Shown here: positions 43,058 to 54,033 of the stretch, piece by piece | Position numbering within the stretch: the stretch's first letter is position 1 | How the letters are laid out: each line of letters starts with the position of its first letter | The notes under the pieces: model-generated | What the model saw: the letters and a program-made list of their open reading frames with translations, nothing else | Databases searched by the model: none | What the model was told of the DNA's origin: nothing | Position numbers and translations under genes: made by a program | Assembly (NCBI RefSeq): GCF_003287495.1 | Contig: NZ_PRLE01000008.1 | Location: forward strand, 1-61,527 | Direction: 5' to 3' | Length of the DNA stretch: 61,527 nucleotides | From: Faecalibacterium prausnitzii | Lineage (GTDB): Bacteria; Bacillota; Clostridia; Oscillospirales; Ruminococcaceae

Positions 43058-43939
43058 TCAGACTTTCTCAATGGTGATGCTCCACTCGCTGGTCATGGCC
43101 TCATCAGGCTCCAGCACCTCGTGCTTGCCCTCTTCGTTGACGCTGTTGGCCCAGCCGTTCCAGGGCTCCATGCAGACGAAGCTCTCGGCATCCTGCTGCC
43201 AGAGCACGCCGTTGGTGAAAGTCTCGTCGGCGTCCACAGTCACCTTGTGGCCGTTGCCCTTGTCGGTAAAGCTCATGGGGAACTCCACGCCGGTCAGCAG
43301 GCGGATGGAGTTGTCGGCACCCTCCTTGCGGGTCAGGGTGATCTTCTCCGGGGCAGCGGGCTGCTCGCCCTTGGCGTTCTCAGAGCAGGTAGCGCACTGG
43401 ATGTTGAAGTCCACGTTCTCCAGGGCAGAGGCGTTGAAGTAGGGGTGGTAGCCAAAGCTGAACGGCATCGGCTTGTCGCCCTCGTTGATGACGGTCATGC
43501 TGATGGTGGCCTTGCTGCCCTCCAGATTGTAGTTCACCAGCAGGGTGAAATCAAACGGGTAGAGGAACTTGGTCAGCGGGGTGGACTCCAGCACAAGGCT
43601 CACGCCGTCCGGGCCGACGCTCTCCACTTCCCAGGCGCAGAGGTCTGCAAAGCCGTGGCACTCCATAGGGTAGGCCTTGCCGTCAAAGAGATGCACGCCG
43701 TTGTCCGGGTTGCCGCAGCTGGGGAAGAGCACGGGCACGCCAAAGCGGGGGCGGTTGCACTCGCTGAAGTTGGGGCGGCGGGTCCAGATGTACTCCTCGC
43801 CGTCCAGCGTGAAGCCGGTGATCATGCCGCCGCGCTCGGGGGTGATGGTCAGGGCCGTCTTGGCGGCGGGGTCGGTGATGACGTACTGCTCGTAGCAGGC
43901 ACCGTTCTCCGTGACGTACTGGGTAGTGATCTGATTCAT
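43058..43939 (-). CDS. Aldose 1-epimerase family protein
   Basis: A 293-residue galactose-mutarotase-fold protein: ERGGMITGFTLDGEEYIWTRRP at the N-terminus, FGVPVLFPSCG, the catalytic-His block FSFGYHPYFN, and FVCMEPWNGWANS with the acid residue near the end. It resembles the YeaD/YihR-like aldose or glucose-6-phosphate epimerases. Its place downstream of the uronate genes suggests anomer conversion of a sugar from the same polymer. AGGAGG precedes the ATG. Confidence 0.88.
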   Translation of the reverse strand: MNQITTQYVTENGACYEQYVITDPAAKTALTITPERGGMITGFTLDGEEYIWTRRPNFSECNRPRFGVPVLFPSCGNPDNGVHLFDGKAYPMECHGFADLCAWEVESVGPDGVSLVLESTPLTKFLYPFDFTLLVNYNLEGSKATISMTVINEGDKPMPFSFGYHPYFNASALENVDFNIQCATCSENAKGEQPAAPEKITLTRKEGADNSIRLLTGVEFPMSFTDKGNGHKVTVDADETFTNGVLWQQDAESFVCMEPWNGWANSVNEEGKHEVLEPDEAMTSEWSITIEKV

Positions 43940-43999
43940 AAAGTTTGTCCTCCTGTTTTTTTGCCCGCGTTCCGCGGGTCGAAATTAAGAATCAATGCA

Positions 44000-44039
44000 C
44001 AAAAAGGCCGCCGTGCACCACAGGGCACACAGCAGCCTC
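44000..44039 (-). terminator. uxaA terminator
   Basis: AGGCTGCTGTGTGC-type arm pairs with GTGCACGGCGGCCT (plus 44005-44038), followed on the minus strand by TTTTTG. Confidence 0.8.
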
Positions 44040-44046
44040 TGATCCA

Positions 44047-45537
44047 TTACAGAACAACGCCGTCCTTGAAGATGGAGATCTCGCGGAAGCCGTGCTTTTC
44101 GGCCTTGGTCTGCTCACCGCTGGCAACGCGGATGACCAGATCCAGCAGGTCGTGCGCGGCCTCGTCGATGGTCTTCTCTCCATCCGCGATGACACCGGTG
44201 TTGAAGTCGATCCAGCCGGACTTCTTCTGGGCCAGCGGGGTGTTGGTGGAGATCTTCAGGGTGGGGGCCGGGGCCGAGAACGGCGTGCCGCGGCCGGTGG
44301 AGAAGAGGATGAGGTGCGCGCCGGCTGCTGTCATGGCCGTGGCGGAGACCAGGTCATTGCCGGGGCCGTAGAGCATATTCAGGCCCTTGGTCACCACGGG
44401 GTCGCCGTAGCCGATGACGTCCATGATGGGGGCGGTGCCGCCTTTCTGGACACAGCCGCAGCTCTTGTCCTCCAGGGTGGTGATGCCGCCCTGCTTGTTG
44501 CCCGGGGAGGGGTTGTCGTAAACCACCTCGTTGTGGCTGATGAAGTACTCCTTGAAGCCGTTGATCATCTTCTCAGCCTTGACGAAGACGTCGTGGTTGA
44601 TGCAGCGATCCATCAGGAAGCCCTCGGCACCGAACATCTCGGGCACCTCGGTCAGGACGGTGGAACCGCCGCGCTGGCCCATCATATCGGAGAAGCGGCC
44701 GATGGTGGGGTTGGCGGTGATGCCGGACAGGCCATCCGAGCCGCCGCACTTCATGCCGACCACCAGCTCACTGACGGGAATGGGTTCGCGCTGGAACTGA
44801 CCGGCATAAGCAGCCAGCTCCTTGAGGATCTCGCGGGCCGCGGTGAACTCGTCGTCCACGTCCTGGCAGGTCAGGAACTTGACCCGGTCGTGGTCGTACT
44901 CGCCCAGCTCTTCCACGAACTGGTCATGCTGGAGGTTCTCACAGCCCAGATGCAGCACCAGAACGGCAGCGGCATTGGGGTGGCGGACCAGAGCCGCCAG
45001 CAGCTTGCGGGTCTGTGCATGATCATGGCCGGTCTGGCTGCAGCCAAACGGATGGGTAAAGGTATACAGGCCCTCGATGCTGCCGGTGACCAGATCCTGG
45101 TTGTCGGCCACCATCTTCTTGGCGATATCGTTGACACAGCCGACGGTGGGAATGATCCAGATCTCGTTGCGGATGGCGGCGCGGCCATCCTTGCGGCGGA
45201 AGCCCATAAAGGTCTCCGGAGCCGCCTTGGGCAGGGGAGCCAGATCGGGGGCGGGATTGTAGCTGTACTCCACCTCACCGGAAAGGTTGGTGTGGACATT
45301 GTGGGTGTGCATCCAGGTGCCCGGCTCGGCATCGGCGGTGGCATGGCCGATGGGGAAGCCGTATTTGATGACGTTCTCGCCGTTCTTGATGGGCTTCACG
45401 GCCATTTTATGGCCCTGGGGAATATCCTCCAGCGCGGTGACGGAAAGGCCGTCTACCTCCACCAGAGTGCCCTTGGCGATGGGATGCAGCGCGACAACGA
45501 CGTTGTCGATGGGGCTGATGTGAATTGCCTGCGGCAT
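44047..45537 (-). CDS. uxaA: Altronate dehydratase
   Basis: UxaA dehydrates D-altronate to 2-keto-3-deoxygluconate in galacturonate breakdown. The 496-residue enzyme has the SAF-like N-domain (1-75) and a large catalytic domain with Fe/metal-site sequences HPFGCSQTGHDH, KCGGSDGLSGITANP and KSCGCVQKGG. UxaA is preferred over mannonate-specific enzymes and GarD because of the SAF domain and the uxaB partner. It lies 88 bases after uxaB, past a hairpin that may lower its expression. AAGGAGAG precedes the ATG. Confidence 0.95.
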   Translation of the reverse strand: MPQAIHISPIDNVVVALHPIAKGTLVEVDGLSVTALEDIPQGHKMAVKPIKNGENVIKYGFPIGHATADAEPGTWMHTHNVHTNLSGEVEYSYNPAPDLAPLPKAAPETFMGFRRKDGRAAIRNEIWIIPTVGCVNDIAKKMVADNQDLVTGSIEGLYTFTHPFGCSQTGHDHAQTRKLLAALVRHPNAAAVLVLHLGCENLQHDQFVEELGEYDHDRVKFLTCQDVDDEFTAAREILKELAAYAGQFQREPIPVSELVVGMKCGGSDGLSGITANPTIGRFSDMMGQRGGSTVLTEVPEMFGAEGFLMDRCINHDVFVKAEKMINGFKEYFISHNEVVYDNPSPGNKQGGITTLEDKSCGCVQKGGTAPIMDVIGYGDPVVTKGLNMLYGPGNDLVSATAMTAAGAHLILFSTGRGTPFSAPAPTLKISTNTPLAQKKSGWIDFNTGVIADGEKTIDEAAHDLLDLVIRVASGEQTKAEKHGFREISIFKDGVVL

Positions 45538-45565
45538 AGTTTCTCTCCTTGTACTCTCAAAAGCA

Positions 45566-45599
45566 CAAAAGGGCTGCTGCCCAAAGCAGCAGCCCTTTG
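45566..45599 (-). terminator. Hairpin between uxaB and uxaA
   Basis: A perfect 13-bp stem (AAAGGGCTGCTGC / GCAGCAGCCCTTT) around 5 bases, with only a short TTTTG tail on the minus strand. Likely a partial terminator or mRNA-stabilising hairpin within the operon. Confidence 0.7.
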
Positions 45600-45625
45600 A
45601 TGTGCGGGGAAAATATTCTGTCGAA

Positions 45626-47140
45626 TTACAGGCAGCTCTTGTAAGCAGCCTCAGCGCCCTGAGAGCGGATCAGCTCCAGATCAGCCAGGACAGCGGCCTC
45701 GAGGCCCTCGATCTTGGTCAGATCCTGATCCCACATCTGGGTGTTGGACAGGACAGCGTGCACCAGCTGAGCGGCGGTGTCGTCCTTGTGTGCATAGTAG
45801 AAGTCCAGAGCCCATGCGTCATCCTGGATCTTATAGGTGTTGCCGGCCGGGCGCTTGCAGATCAGGCCGTCGGCGGCGCGCTCCTGGATGTCGTTGGAAT
45901 AGAATGCGATATAGGCTGCCAGAGACATGGTCAGGCACTTGGGCAGCTGCTTCTGCTCCTCGATATAAGCCAGGAAAGAGGGCATGTTGCGGGCTTTCCA
46001 CTTGGAGGTGGAGTTCAGGGAAATGCTCATCAGCTCGTGGTTGACGAACGGGTTGTTGAAGCGGTCTTCCACAGCGGAAGCAAAATCTTCCAGGTCTTTC
46101 TTGTCCAGAGGCAGGGTGGGGATGATCTCCTCGTGCAGCATCTTGTTCATGAAGCCGCGGACGGTATCGTTGTGCATGCAGTCACGGACGATATCAAAGC
46201 CAGCCAGGTAAGCGCCCAGAACAAAACCGGTGTGGGCACCGTTCAGGATGCGGACCTTGCGCTTCTTATAAGGAGTGACATCGGGCACGACCATGACGTT
46301 GACGCCGGCTTTCTTGAACGGGAGCTTGTCCTCCAGGCCCGCGGGGCCCTCGATGACCCAGACGCCGAACACTTCGCCGACATCCAGCACCTGATCGTGG
46401 TAGCCGTTGGCCTCTTCCAGGGCAGCCAGTTCTTTCGGGTCACGAATGCGGCCCGGGACGATGCGGTCCACCAGAGTGGAGCAGAACGTGTTGGCGTTGT
46501 TCATCCAGTCGAGGAAAGCAGCGTCCAGGTTCCAGTCCTTGGCGTAGTTGTTGCAGCACTTCTTCAGCTCTTTGCCGTTGTTGTCGATCAGCTCGCAGGA
46601 GAGGATGACCAGGCCCTTGTCGGCAGCGCCGTTGTATGCCTTGTAGCGCTCATACAGCACGCGGGTCAGCTTTGCGGGGAAGCTGTTGGGGGGCACCTGA
46701 TCGAACTCGCTGTCGCCCTGGGTGTAAGCGATGCCGGCCTCGGTGGTGTTGGAGACGATGATCTCCAGATCCTCGGAGCGAGCCAGCTCCAGCACCTCAG
46801 CCCACTTGCCATCCTGATAAGGGCAGACACAGTCGGACACGCAGGAGATCACGCGCTTGGCGTCCACTTTCTGGCCTTTCTCACTGCCGCGCAGGTACAG
46901 GGTGTACAGGCCCTCCTGCTCGTTGATCCAGTCAGCCATCTGGGGGAAGTTGGCAATGGGCTGCACCAGCTTGACCTTGCCGTTGAAGCCGGCTTTCTCG
47001 TTGGCGATATCAATAAAGTAATCCACGAACGCGCGGAGGAAGTTGCCCTCACCGAACTGCATCACCTTGACCGGGGCATCCTTGAGGACGTAGCCGTTGT
47101 AACCAGTCTCTGCCAAAACCTTGTAATTCAAAGTTTCCAT
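45626..47140 (-). CDS. uxaB: Tagaturonate reductase
   Basis: UxaB reduces D-tagaturonate to D-altronate with NADH. The 504-residue protein belongs to the mannitol dehydrogenase family: VMQFGEGNFLRAFVDYFID (the NAD loop), SNTTEAGI, the catalytic-Lys region RVRILNGAHTGFVLGAYLAG-like KVRILNGAHTG, and MHNDTVRGFMNKML. UxuB (fructuronate reductase) is the main alternative; the adjacent uxaA supports UxaB. AAAGGAG precedes the ATG. Its promoter spacer contains a palindromic operator. Confidence 0.93.
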   Translation of the reverse strand: METLNYKVLAETGYNGYVLKDAPVKVMQFGEGNFLRAFVDYFIDIANEKAGFNGKVKLVQPIANFPQMADWINEQEGLYTLYLRGSEKGQKVDAKRVISCVSDCVCPYQDGKWAEVLELARSEDLEIIVSNTTEAGIAYTQGDSEFDQVPPNSFPAKLTRVLYERYKAYNGAADKGLVILSCELIDNNGKELKKCCNNYAKDWNLDAAFLDWMNNANTFCSTLVDRIVPGRIRDPKELAALEEANGYHDQVLDVGEVFGVWVIEGPAGLEDKLPFKKAGVNVMVVPDVTPYKKRKVRILNGAHTGFVLGAYLAGFDIVRDCMHNDTVRGFMNKMLHEEIIPTLPLDKKDLEDFASAVEDRFNNPFVNHELMSISLNSTSKWKARNMPSFLAYIEEQKQLPKCLTMSLAAYIAFYSNDIQERAADGLICKRPAGNTYKIQDDAWALDFYYAHKDDTAAQLVHAVLSNTQMWDQDLTKIEGLEAAVLADLELIRSQGAEAAYKSCL

Positions 47141-47212
47141 TTTGCTGTTCTCCTTTTTATGTTGCTTTGCTCAAAACCGGAGCCGCCACGGTGCGGCCCC
47201 CGACTACCCCTA

Positions 47213-47241
47213 TTTTATGCTGTTGTATACAAATAAGTCAA
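47213..47241 (-). promoter_or_regulatory. uxaB promoter with internal operator
   Basis: On the minus strand, TTGACT (plus 47236-47241), a 17-base spacer and ATAAAA (plus 47213-47218). The spacer contains the perfect palindrome TTGTATACAA (47223-47232). Confidence 0.7.
47223..47232. promoter_or_regulatory. Uronate-regulator operator 1
   Basis: TTGTATACAA, a perfect 10-base palindrome of the kind bound by GntR/FadR-type regulators, set between the -35 and -10 of uxaB. The regulator gene is not in the window. Confidence 0.65.
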
Positions 47242-47336
47242 GGGGGTAAGGATGGGTTTTTGCCCCAAAATAGGCCATTTTCATAAATTCCAGCGGTTTT
47301 CACAAGGAATGCTTTAAAAATTCGTCAAATTTTCAG

Positions 47337-47365
47337 TTGTATACATGCGTGATTTTCGGTATACT
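47337..47365 (+). promoter_or_regulatory. uxaC promoter with operator at -35
   Basis: TTGTAT (47337-47342), a 17-base spacer and TATACT (47360-47365). The -35 is the first part of TTGTATACAT (47337-47346), one base off operator 1, so one repressor could close both divergent promoters. The remaining spacer (47242-47336) is AT-rich with no gene. Confidence 0.72.
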
Positions 47366-47460
47366 AAGGATGTATCCGCTCCCACTGGGATCCTGTGGGG
47401 GCAGGAAAGCACATTTTTTGTATGATTTCACCTTGAATACAAGAAAAGGAGAACTCGATC

Positions 47461-48894
47461 ATGAAAGCATTTATGGATAAGGAGTTCATGCTCCAGAACC
47501 CCACCGCTCAGCACCTGTACCATACTTATGCTGAGGATATGCCCATCTGCGATTACCACTGCCATATCCCTCCCCGCGAGATCTATGAGAACCGCCGCTT
47601 TGAGAATATCACTCAGGTGTGGCTGGGCGGCCGCAACCCGGACGGCAGCTACTTTGGCGACCATTATAAGTGGCGCGTGATGCGCTCCAGTGGCGTGCCT
47701 GAGGAGTACATTACCGGCGATAAGCCCGACCGCGAGCGCTTCCAGAAGTTTGCAGAGGCTCTGCCCATGGCCATCGGCAACCCGATGTACCACTGGTGTA
47801 ACCTGGAGCTGCACCGCTTCTTCGGCTATGACGGCGTGCTGAACGGCGACACCGCTGAGGAAGTGTGGAACCTGTGCAACGACAAGCTGCAGCACGACCC
47901 CAAGCTGACCGTCCGCGGCCTGATCGAGCAGAGCAACGTGGCATTCATCGGCACCACCGATGACCCCATCGACAGCCTGGAGTGGCACAAGAAGATCAAG
48001 GAAGACCCCACCATCAAGTTCACCGTGGCTCCGTCTTTCCGTCCTGACAAGGCCCTCAACATCCAGAAGCCCGGCTTTGCAGAGTACATGGCGCAGCTGG
48101 CTGCTGTTGTGGGCAAGGAGAAGCTGGCCTGCATCAACTGCGTGACCGACGCTCTGACCAAGCGCATTGAGTTCTTCGTGGAGATGGGCTGCCGCGCTTC
48201 TGACCACGGCCTGGACTATGTGCCTTACCGTGAAGCTTCCAAGGAAGAGGTCAACGCCATCTACCAGAAAGTCATGGCTGGCGAGGCCTGCACGGCCGAA
48301 GAGGCTGAGAAGTACCAGACCTACATCCTCATCCACCTGGGCAAGCAGTATCACCGCCTGAACGTTGCCATGCAGATCCACTACAACTGCCTGCGCGGCG
48401 TCAACCGCAAGATGAACGCTCTGCTGGGACCCGACACCGGCTTTGATATGATCAACACCGCAAGCTGCGGCGGCCAGATCGCTTCTCTGCTGAGCGCTCT
48501 GAACGACACCGACGAGTGCCCCAAGACCATCATCTACAGCCTGAACCCGTACGACAACGAGCAGATCGGCACCATTCTGGGCTGCTTCCAGAACGATGAG
48601 ATCCCCGGCAAGATCCAGCACGGTTCCGGCTGGTGGTTCAACGACCAGAAGATCGGCATGGAGAACCAGATGAAGAGCCTGGCAAACCTGGGCCTGCTGG
48701 GCAACTTTGTTGGGATGCTGACCGACAGCCGCAGCTTCCTGAGCTACACCCGCCACGACTACTTCCGCCGCATCCTGTGCAACCTGATCGGCGAGTGGGT
48801 CGAGAACGGCGAGTATCCCAACGACGAGAAGGCTCTGGAGAAGATCGTCAAGGGCATCTGCTTCGACAACGCAAAGCGTTACTTCGCTCTGTAA
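47461..48894 (+). CDS. uxaC: Uronate isomerase
   Basis: UxaC isomerises glucuronate to fructuronate and galacturonate to tagaturonate. The 477-residue metal-dependent hydrolase-fold protein has the family start KEFMLQNPTAQHLYH, the metal-site CDYHCHIPP-type CDYHCH sequence, GTTDDPID and the C-terminal LTDSRSFLSYTRHDYFRRI. AAAGGAG precedes ATG 47461. Divergent from uxaB/uxaA, so the three genes convert galacturonate to 2-keto-3-deoxygluconate; KDG kinase and aldolase are not in view. Confidence 0.96.
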   Translation: MKAFMDKEFMLQNPTAQHLYHTYAEDMPICDYHCHIPPREIYENRRFENITQVWLGGRNPDGSYFGDHYKWRVMRSSGVPEEYITGDKPDRERFQKFAEALPMAIGNPMYHWCNLELHRFFGYDGVLNGDTAEEVWNLCNDKLQHDPKLTVRGLIEQSNVAFIGTTDDPIDSLEWHKKIKEDPTIKFTVAPSFRPDKALNIQKPGFAEYMAQLAAVVGKEKLACINCVTDALTKRIEFFVEMGCRASDHGLDYVPYREASKEEVNAIYQKVMAGEACTAEEAEKYQTYILIHLGKQYHRLNVAMQIHYNCLRGVNRKMNALLGPDTGFDMINTASCGGQIASLLSALNDTDECPKTIIYSLNPYDNEQIGTILGCFQNDEIPGKIQHGSGWWFNDQKIGMENQMKSLANLGLLGNFVGMLTDSRSFLSYTRHDYFRRILCNLIGEWVENGEYPNDEKALEKIVKGICFDNAKRYFAL

Positions 48895-48935
48895 GCTTTG
48901 CGGGAAGCGTTTCCTGTTCAGTACCTGAATGCATA

Positions 48936-48975
48936 AAAACACCCGGCACCGTGAACTGCGGTGCCGGGTGTTTTT
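48936..48975. terminator. Bidirectional terminator uxaC/eno
   Basis: AAAACACCCGGCACCG pairs with CGGTGCCGGGTGTTTT around 7 bases, T-rich both ways. Confidence 0.93.
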
Positions 48976-49039
48976 TTGCCAGGGGGTTGGATTTATGGGT
49001 TTCACTGGGAAAGAAAGGAAAAAATGAATGGCTTGTGTT

Positions 49040-50751
<1,712 letters not shown>

Positions 50752-51975
50752 ATGAAAAAGATGATCTCTCGCCGTAGCTTTCTGGCTGCCGCTGGTGTTT
50801 CCGCTGCTGCTTTGGCCCTGACCGCCTGCGGCGGCTCTTCCAGCAGCACCGCTGCTTCCACCGCTGCAAGCACTGCTGGCTCCACTGCCGCTGCTTCCGG
50901 TGATACCATCAAGGTTGGCGTTATGGGCCCCATGACCGGCGATGTTTCCGTTTACGGTCTGGCTGTTACCAACGGCGCGAACCTGTATCTGGATCAGGTC
51001 AACGCCAACGGCGGCATCAATGGCAAGATGATCGAGTCCATCACCATGGACGAGCAGGGCGACGCGACTCAGGCTGTCCAGTGCTTCACCAAGATGGTGG
51101 ATGAGGGGATCGTTGGTCTGATCGGCGACGTGACCACCACCCCGACTCTGGCCGTTGCCGCTGAGAGCCAGGACTACAACATGCCCATGGTCACTGCTTC
51201 CGCTACCGCTGAGGCTGTTACCTACGATGCTGAGACCGACACCGTGTATGAGAATGTCTTCCGTGCCACCTTTACCGACCCGTTCCAGGGCATCAAGATG
51301 GCGGACTACGCTTACCAGAAGCTGGGCTACACCAAGGCAGCCGTCATCTACAAGAAAGGCGCTGACTACAACGAGGGCCTGGCTGAGAACTTCGTCAACG
51401 AGTTCGAGGCTCTGGGCGGCACCATCGTCGATGAGGAGAGCTACTCCGACGGCGACGTGGATTACAAGACGCAGCTGACCACCATTCTGGGCAAGGGCCC
51501 CGAGACCGTCTTCTGCCCCAACTACTATCAGGAAGTGGGCCAGATCCTGTCTCAGGCCGAGAGCGTCGGCCTGACCGTTCCGTTCCTGGGCGGCGACGGC
51601 TGGGACGGCCTGGAGGGCTACGCCACCAACGACCAGCTGAAGGATACCTACTTCTGCGCCAACTACGCAAAGGGCTCCAACCCCGACTTTGAGAACGCGT
51701 ACAAGGAGAAGTACGGCGAGGACTACCCCAACGGCTTCTCTCCTCTGGGCTACGATGCGGCCGTTACCCTGTGCTACGGCATTCAGGCTGCTGAGGACGC
51801 TGGTCTGGAAGCAGGCACCGATGAGTACAAGCAGGCTGTGATTGATGGCATCAAGAATGGCACCATCGAGGGCATCACCGGTACCTTTACCTTTGATGAG
51901 CACAACAACCCCGTCAAGAGCACCGCGATCCTGACCTATGTCGATGGCGCGCCGGTTCTGAAAGAGATGTTCTAA
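50752..51975 (+). CDS. livK: Branched-chain amino acid binding lipoprotein
   Basis: The extracellular substrate-binding protein of a HAAT-type ABC importer, 407 residues. The leader contains SRRSFLAAAG and a lipobox LTAC (C26), followed by a Ser/Ala/Thr linker (27-50). The type I periplasmic fold begins IKVGVMGPMTGDVSVYG and includes the ligand loop VTASATAEAV. The paired arginines resemble a twin-arginine motif, but one is common by chance. AAGGAGG precedes the ATG. A terminator between livK and livH should leave the binding protein in excess over the transporter. Confidence 0.94.
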   Translation: MKKMISRRSFLAAAGVSAAALALTACGGSSSSTAASTAASTAGSTAAASGDTIKVGVMGPMTGDVSVYGLAVTNGANLYLDQVNANGGINGKMIESITMDEQGDATQAVQCFTKMVDEGIVGLIGDVTTTPTLAVAAESQDYNMPMVTASATAEAVTYDAETDTVYENVFRATFTDPFQGIKMADYAYQKLGYTKAAVIYKKGADYNEGLAENFVNEFEALGGTIVDEESYSDGDVDYKTQLTTILGKGPETVFCPNYYQEVGQILSQAESVGLTVPFLGGDGWDGLEGYATNDQLKDTYFCANYAKGSNPDFENAYKEKYGEDYPNGFSPLGYDAAVTLCYGIQAAEDAGLEAGTDEYKQAVIDGIKNGTIEGITGTFTFDEHNNPVKSTAILTYVDGAPVLKEMF

Positions 51976-52025
51976 GCTGCTTCGGGCCGCGGCCCGGAAA
52001 GCTGCAAAGTTTTCAATGATCCACT

Positions 52026-52072
52026 TGCGGAGACCGTCGGTAGAGGTTTGCTTCGACCGTCTCCGCATTTTT
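52026..52072 (+). terminator. Intra-operon terminator livK/livH
   Basis: TGCGGAGACCGTCG pairs with CGACCGTCTCCGCA (one mismatch) around 14 bases, then ATTTTT. Partial termination would set the livK:livHMGF ratio. Confidence 0.82.
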
Positions 52073-52113
52073 GTATTATTTCTATCCGGATCAAGAAAGG
52101 AAGGAATCAAACC

Positions 52114-52992
52114 ATGACAGTGTTTTTTAGTCAGCTGATCAACGGTCTTTCCCTGGGCAGCATCTATGCACTGATCGCACTGGGCTACAGCATGGTGTAC
52201 GGCATCATCCTGCTGCTGAACTTTGCCCATGGCGATGTCATTATGGTGGGCGCTTACATGTCCTGGTTCGTCATGAACCAGCTGGGCCTCGGCCCTGTCA
52301 CCGCCGTGTGCGCCACCATCGTCACCTGCACGCTGCTGGGCGTCGTGATCGAGAAAGTTGCCTACACCCCGCTGCGCGGCGCACCCCGCATCTCGCTGCT
52401 GATCACCGCCATCGGCGTCTCCTTTTTCCTGGAGTACACCGCGGAACTGATCATGGGCTCCGGCGCAAAGGTCATCCCGTCTTACTATGCCGCCAAGACC
52501 TTTATGATCGGCAAGGTGCCGCTGGGCCTGACCTCCATCATCACGCTGGTGGTCACCGTGCTGTCCATGCTGGTCCTGACGTTCCTGGTCCAGAAGACCA
52601 AGCTTGGCAAGGCCATGCGTGCCGTCTCTGAGGATATGGATGCTGCCCGCCTCATGGGCATCAACGTCAACAGCACCATCTCGTTCACGTTTGCCGTCGG
52701 CTCCGCACTGGCCGGCATCGGTGCGGTGCTGTACTGCTGCTCCTACCCGCAGGCTACTCCCACCATGGGTTCCATGCTGGGCCTGAAAGCATTCGTCGCC
52801 GCCGTGTTGGGCGGCATCGGCTCCATCCCTGGCGCCATGATCGGTGGTATCGCCATCGGCCTGTGTGAATGCTTCGTCTCCGCCATCGGCCTCTCTGCCT
52901 GGAAAGACGCCGTCACGTTTGCCATCCTGATCGTTGTGCTGCTGGTCAAGCCCACCGGCTTCCTCGGCCGTCAGGTGCAGGAAAAGGTGTAA
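52114..52992 (+). CDS. livH: Branched-chain amino acid ABC permease LivH
   Basis: A 292-residue membrane permease with about eight helices. FFSQLINGLSLGSIYALIALGYSMVYGII, LLNFAHGDVIMVGAY and AVLGGIGSIPGAMIGG (the coupling loop) are diagnostic. ATG 52114 has AAGGAAGG upstream; the frame opens to 52048, inside the terminator hairpin, so the shorter form is chosen. Confidence 0.95.
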   Translation: MTVFFSQLINGLSLGSIYALIALGYSMVYGIILLLNFAHGDVIMVGAYMSWFVMNQLGLGPVTAVCATIVTCTLLGVVIEKVAYTPLRGAPRISLLITAIGVSFFLEYTAELIMGSGAKVIPSYYAAKTFMIGKVPLGLTSIITLVVTVLSMLVLTFLVQKTKLGKAMRAVSEDMDAARLMGINVNSTISFTFAVGSALAGIGAVLYCCSYPQATPTMGSMLGLKAFVAAVLGGIGSIPGAMIGGIAIGLCECFVSAIGLSAWKDAVTFAILIVVLLVKPTGFLGRQVQEKV

Positions 52993-53007
52993 GGAGGGAA
53001 TAGAAAG

Positions 53008-54033
53008 ATGAATAAGAATCGCAAAACCCTCAAAATGCCCGTGCGTTACCTCATGAACGCCGTGCTGGTGGTGCTCTTGTTCCTGGCCCTCTCCTACATG
53101 ACCGGGAACATGCTCTCTACCTACCAGAACAAAGTGCTGATGACCGTGGGCATCAACATCATTCTGGCCGTGTCCCTGAACGTTGCCACCGGTTACCTGG
53201 GCCAGCTGCCGCTGGGCCATGCCGGTTTTATGGCCGTGGGTGCTTACACCTGCGCCCTGTTCACCAAGTACTGCCCGCTGCCCGGCCCCGTCTCCTTTGT
53301 GCTGGGCCTGGTGCTGGCCTGCGTGATGGCTGGCCTGTTCGGTGTCCTCATCGGCATCCCGGCTCTGCGCCTGACCGGCGACTATCTGGCGATCCTGACA
53401 CTGGGCTTTGGTGAGATCATCCGCATCACCCTGAACAACATCGACGATGTGCTGGGATTCAAGCTGTTCTACGGTGCCAAGGGCCTGAAAAACATCCCCA
53501 AGTACTCCAATTTCACGAATGTCTTCCTCTGCGTGGTCATCACCTGCTTCCTCATCCATGCGATGATGAAGTCCCGCCATGGCCGTGCGGTCCTCGCCAT
53601 CCGCGATAACGAGATCGCCGCTGAGAGCTGCGGCATCCAGACCACCTATTACAAGGTCATGGCCTTTGCGTTCTCCGCCGCTTTTGCAGGCCTGGCGGGC
53701 GGCCTGTACGCCTGCTATCTGGGCGTTCTGGACCCCTCCACGTTCGGCTTTATGAAATCCATCGAGATCCTGGTCATGGTGGTTCTGGGCGGCATGGGCT
53801 CCATGCTGGGCTCCATCCTCTCCGCTACCGTGCTGACCATCCTGCCCGAGGCGACCCGCAGCTTTGAGAGCTACCGCATGGTGGTCTACTCTTTGGTGCT
53901 GATCCTCATGATGATCTTCCGTCCGGGCGGCCTGCTGGGCAGCTACGATTTCTCCATGAGCCGCGTTGTGGAGAAAGCAATGAACGGCGAGCTGTTCCGC
54001 AAGAAAGAAAAGGAGGGTGCAGACCATGAGTGA
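53008..54033 (+). CDS. livM: Branched-chain amino acid ABC permease LivM
   Basis: The second permease, 341 residues with nine to ten helices. NIILAVSLNVATGYLGQLPLGHAGFMAVGAY, LRLTGDYLAILTLGFGEIIR and VVLGGMGSMLGSILSA (coupling loop) are family marks. AGGAGG precedes the ATG, 15 bases after livH. Confidence 0.95.
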   Translation: MNKNRKTLKMPVRYLMNAVLVVLLFLALSYMTGNMLSTYQNKVLMTVGINIILAVSLNVATGYLGQLPLGHAGFMAVGAYTCALFTKYCPLPGPVSFVLGLVLACVMAGLFGVLIGIPALRLTGDYLAILTLGFGEIIRITLNNIDDVLGFKLFYGAKGLKNIPKYSNFTNVFLCVVITCFLIHAMMKSRHGRAVLAIRDNEIAAESCGIQTTYYKVMAFAFSAAFAGLAGGLYACYLGVLDPSTFGFMKSIEILVMVVLGGMGSMLGSILSATVLTILPEATRSFESYRMVVYSLVLILMMIFRPGGLLGSYDFSMSRVVEKAMNGELFRKKEKEGADHE

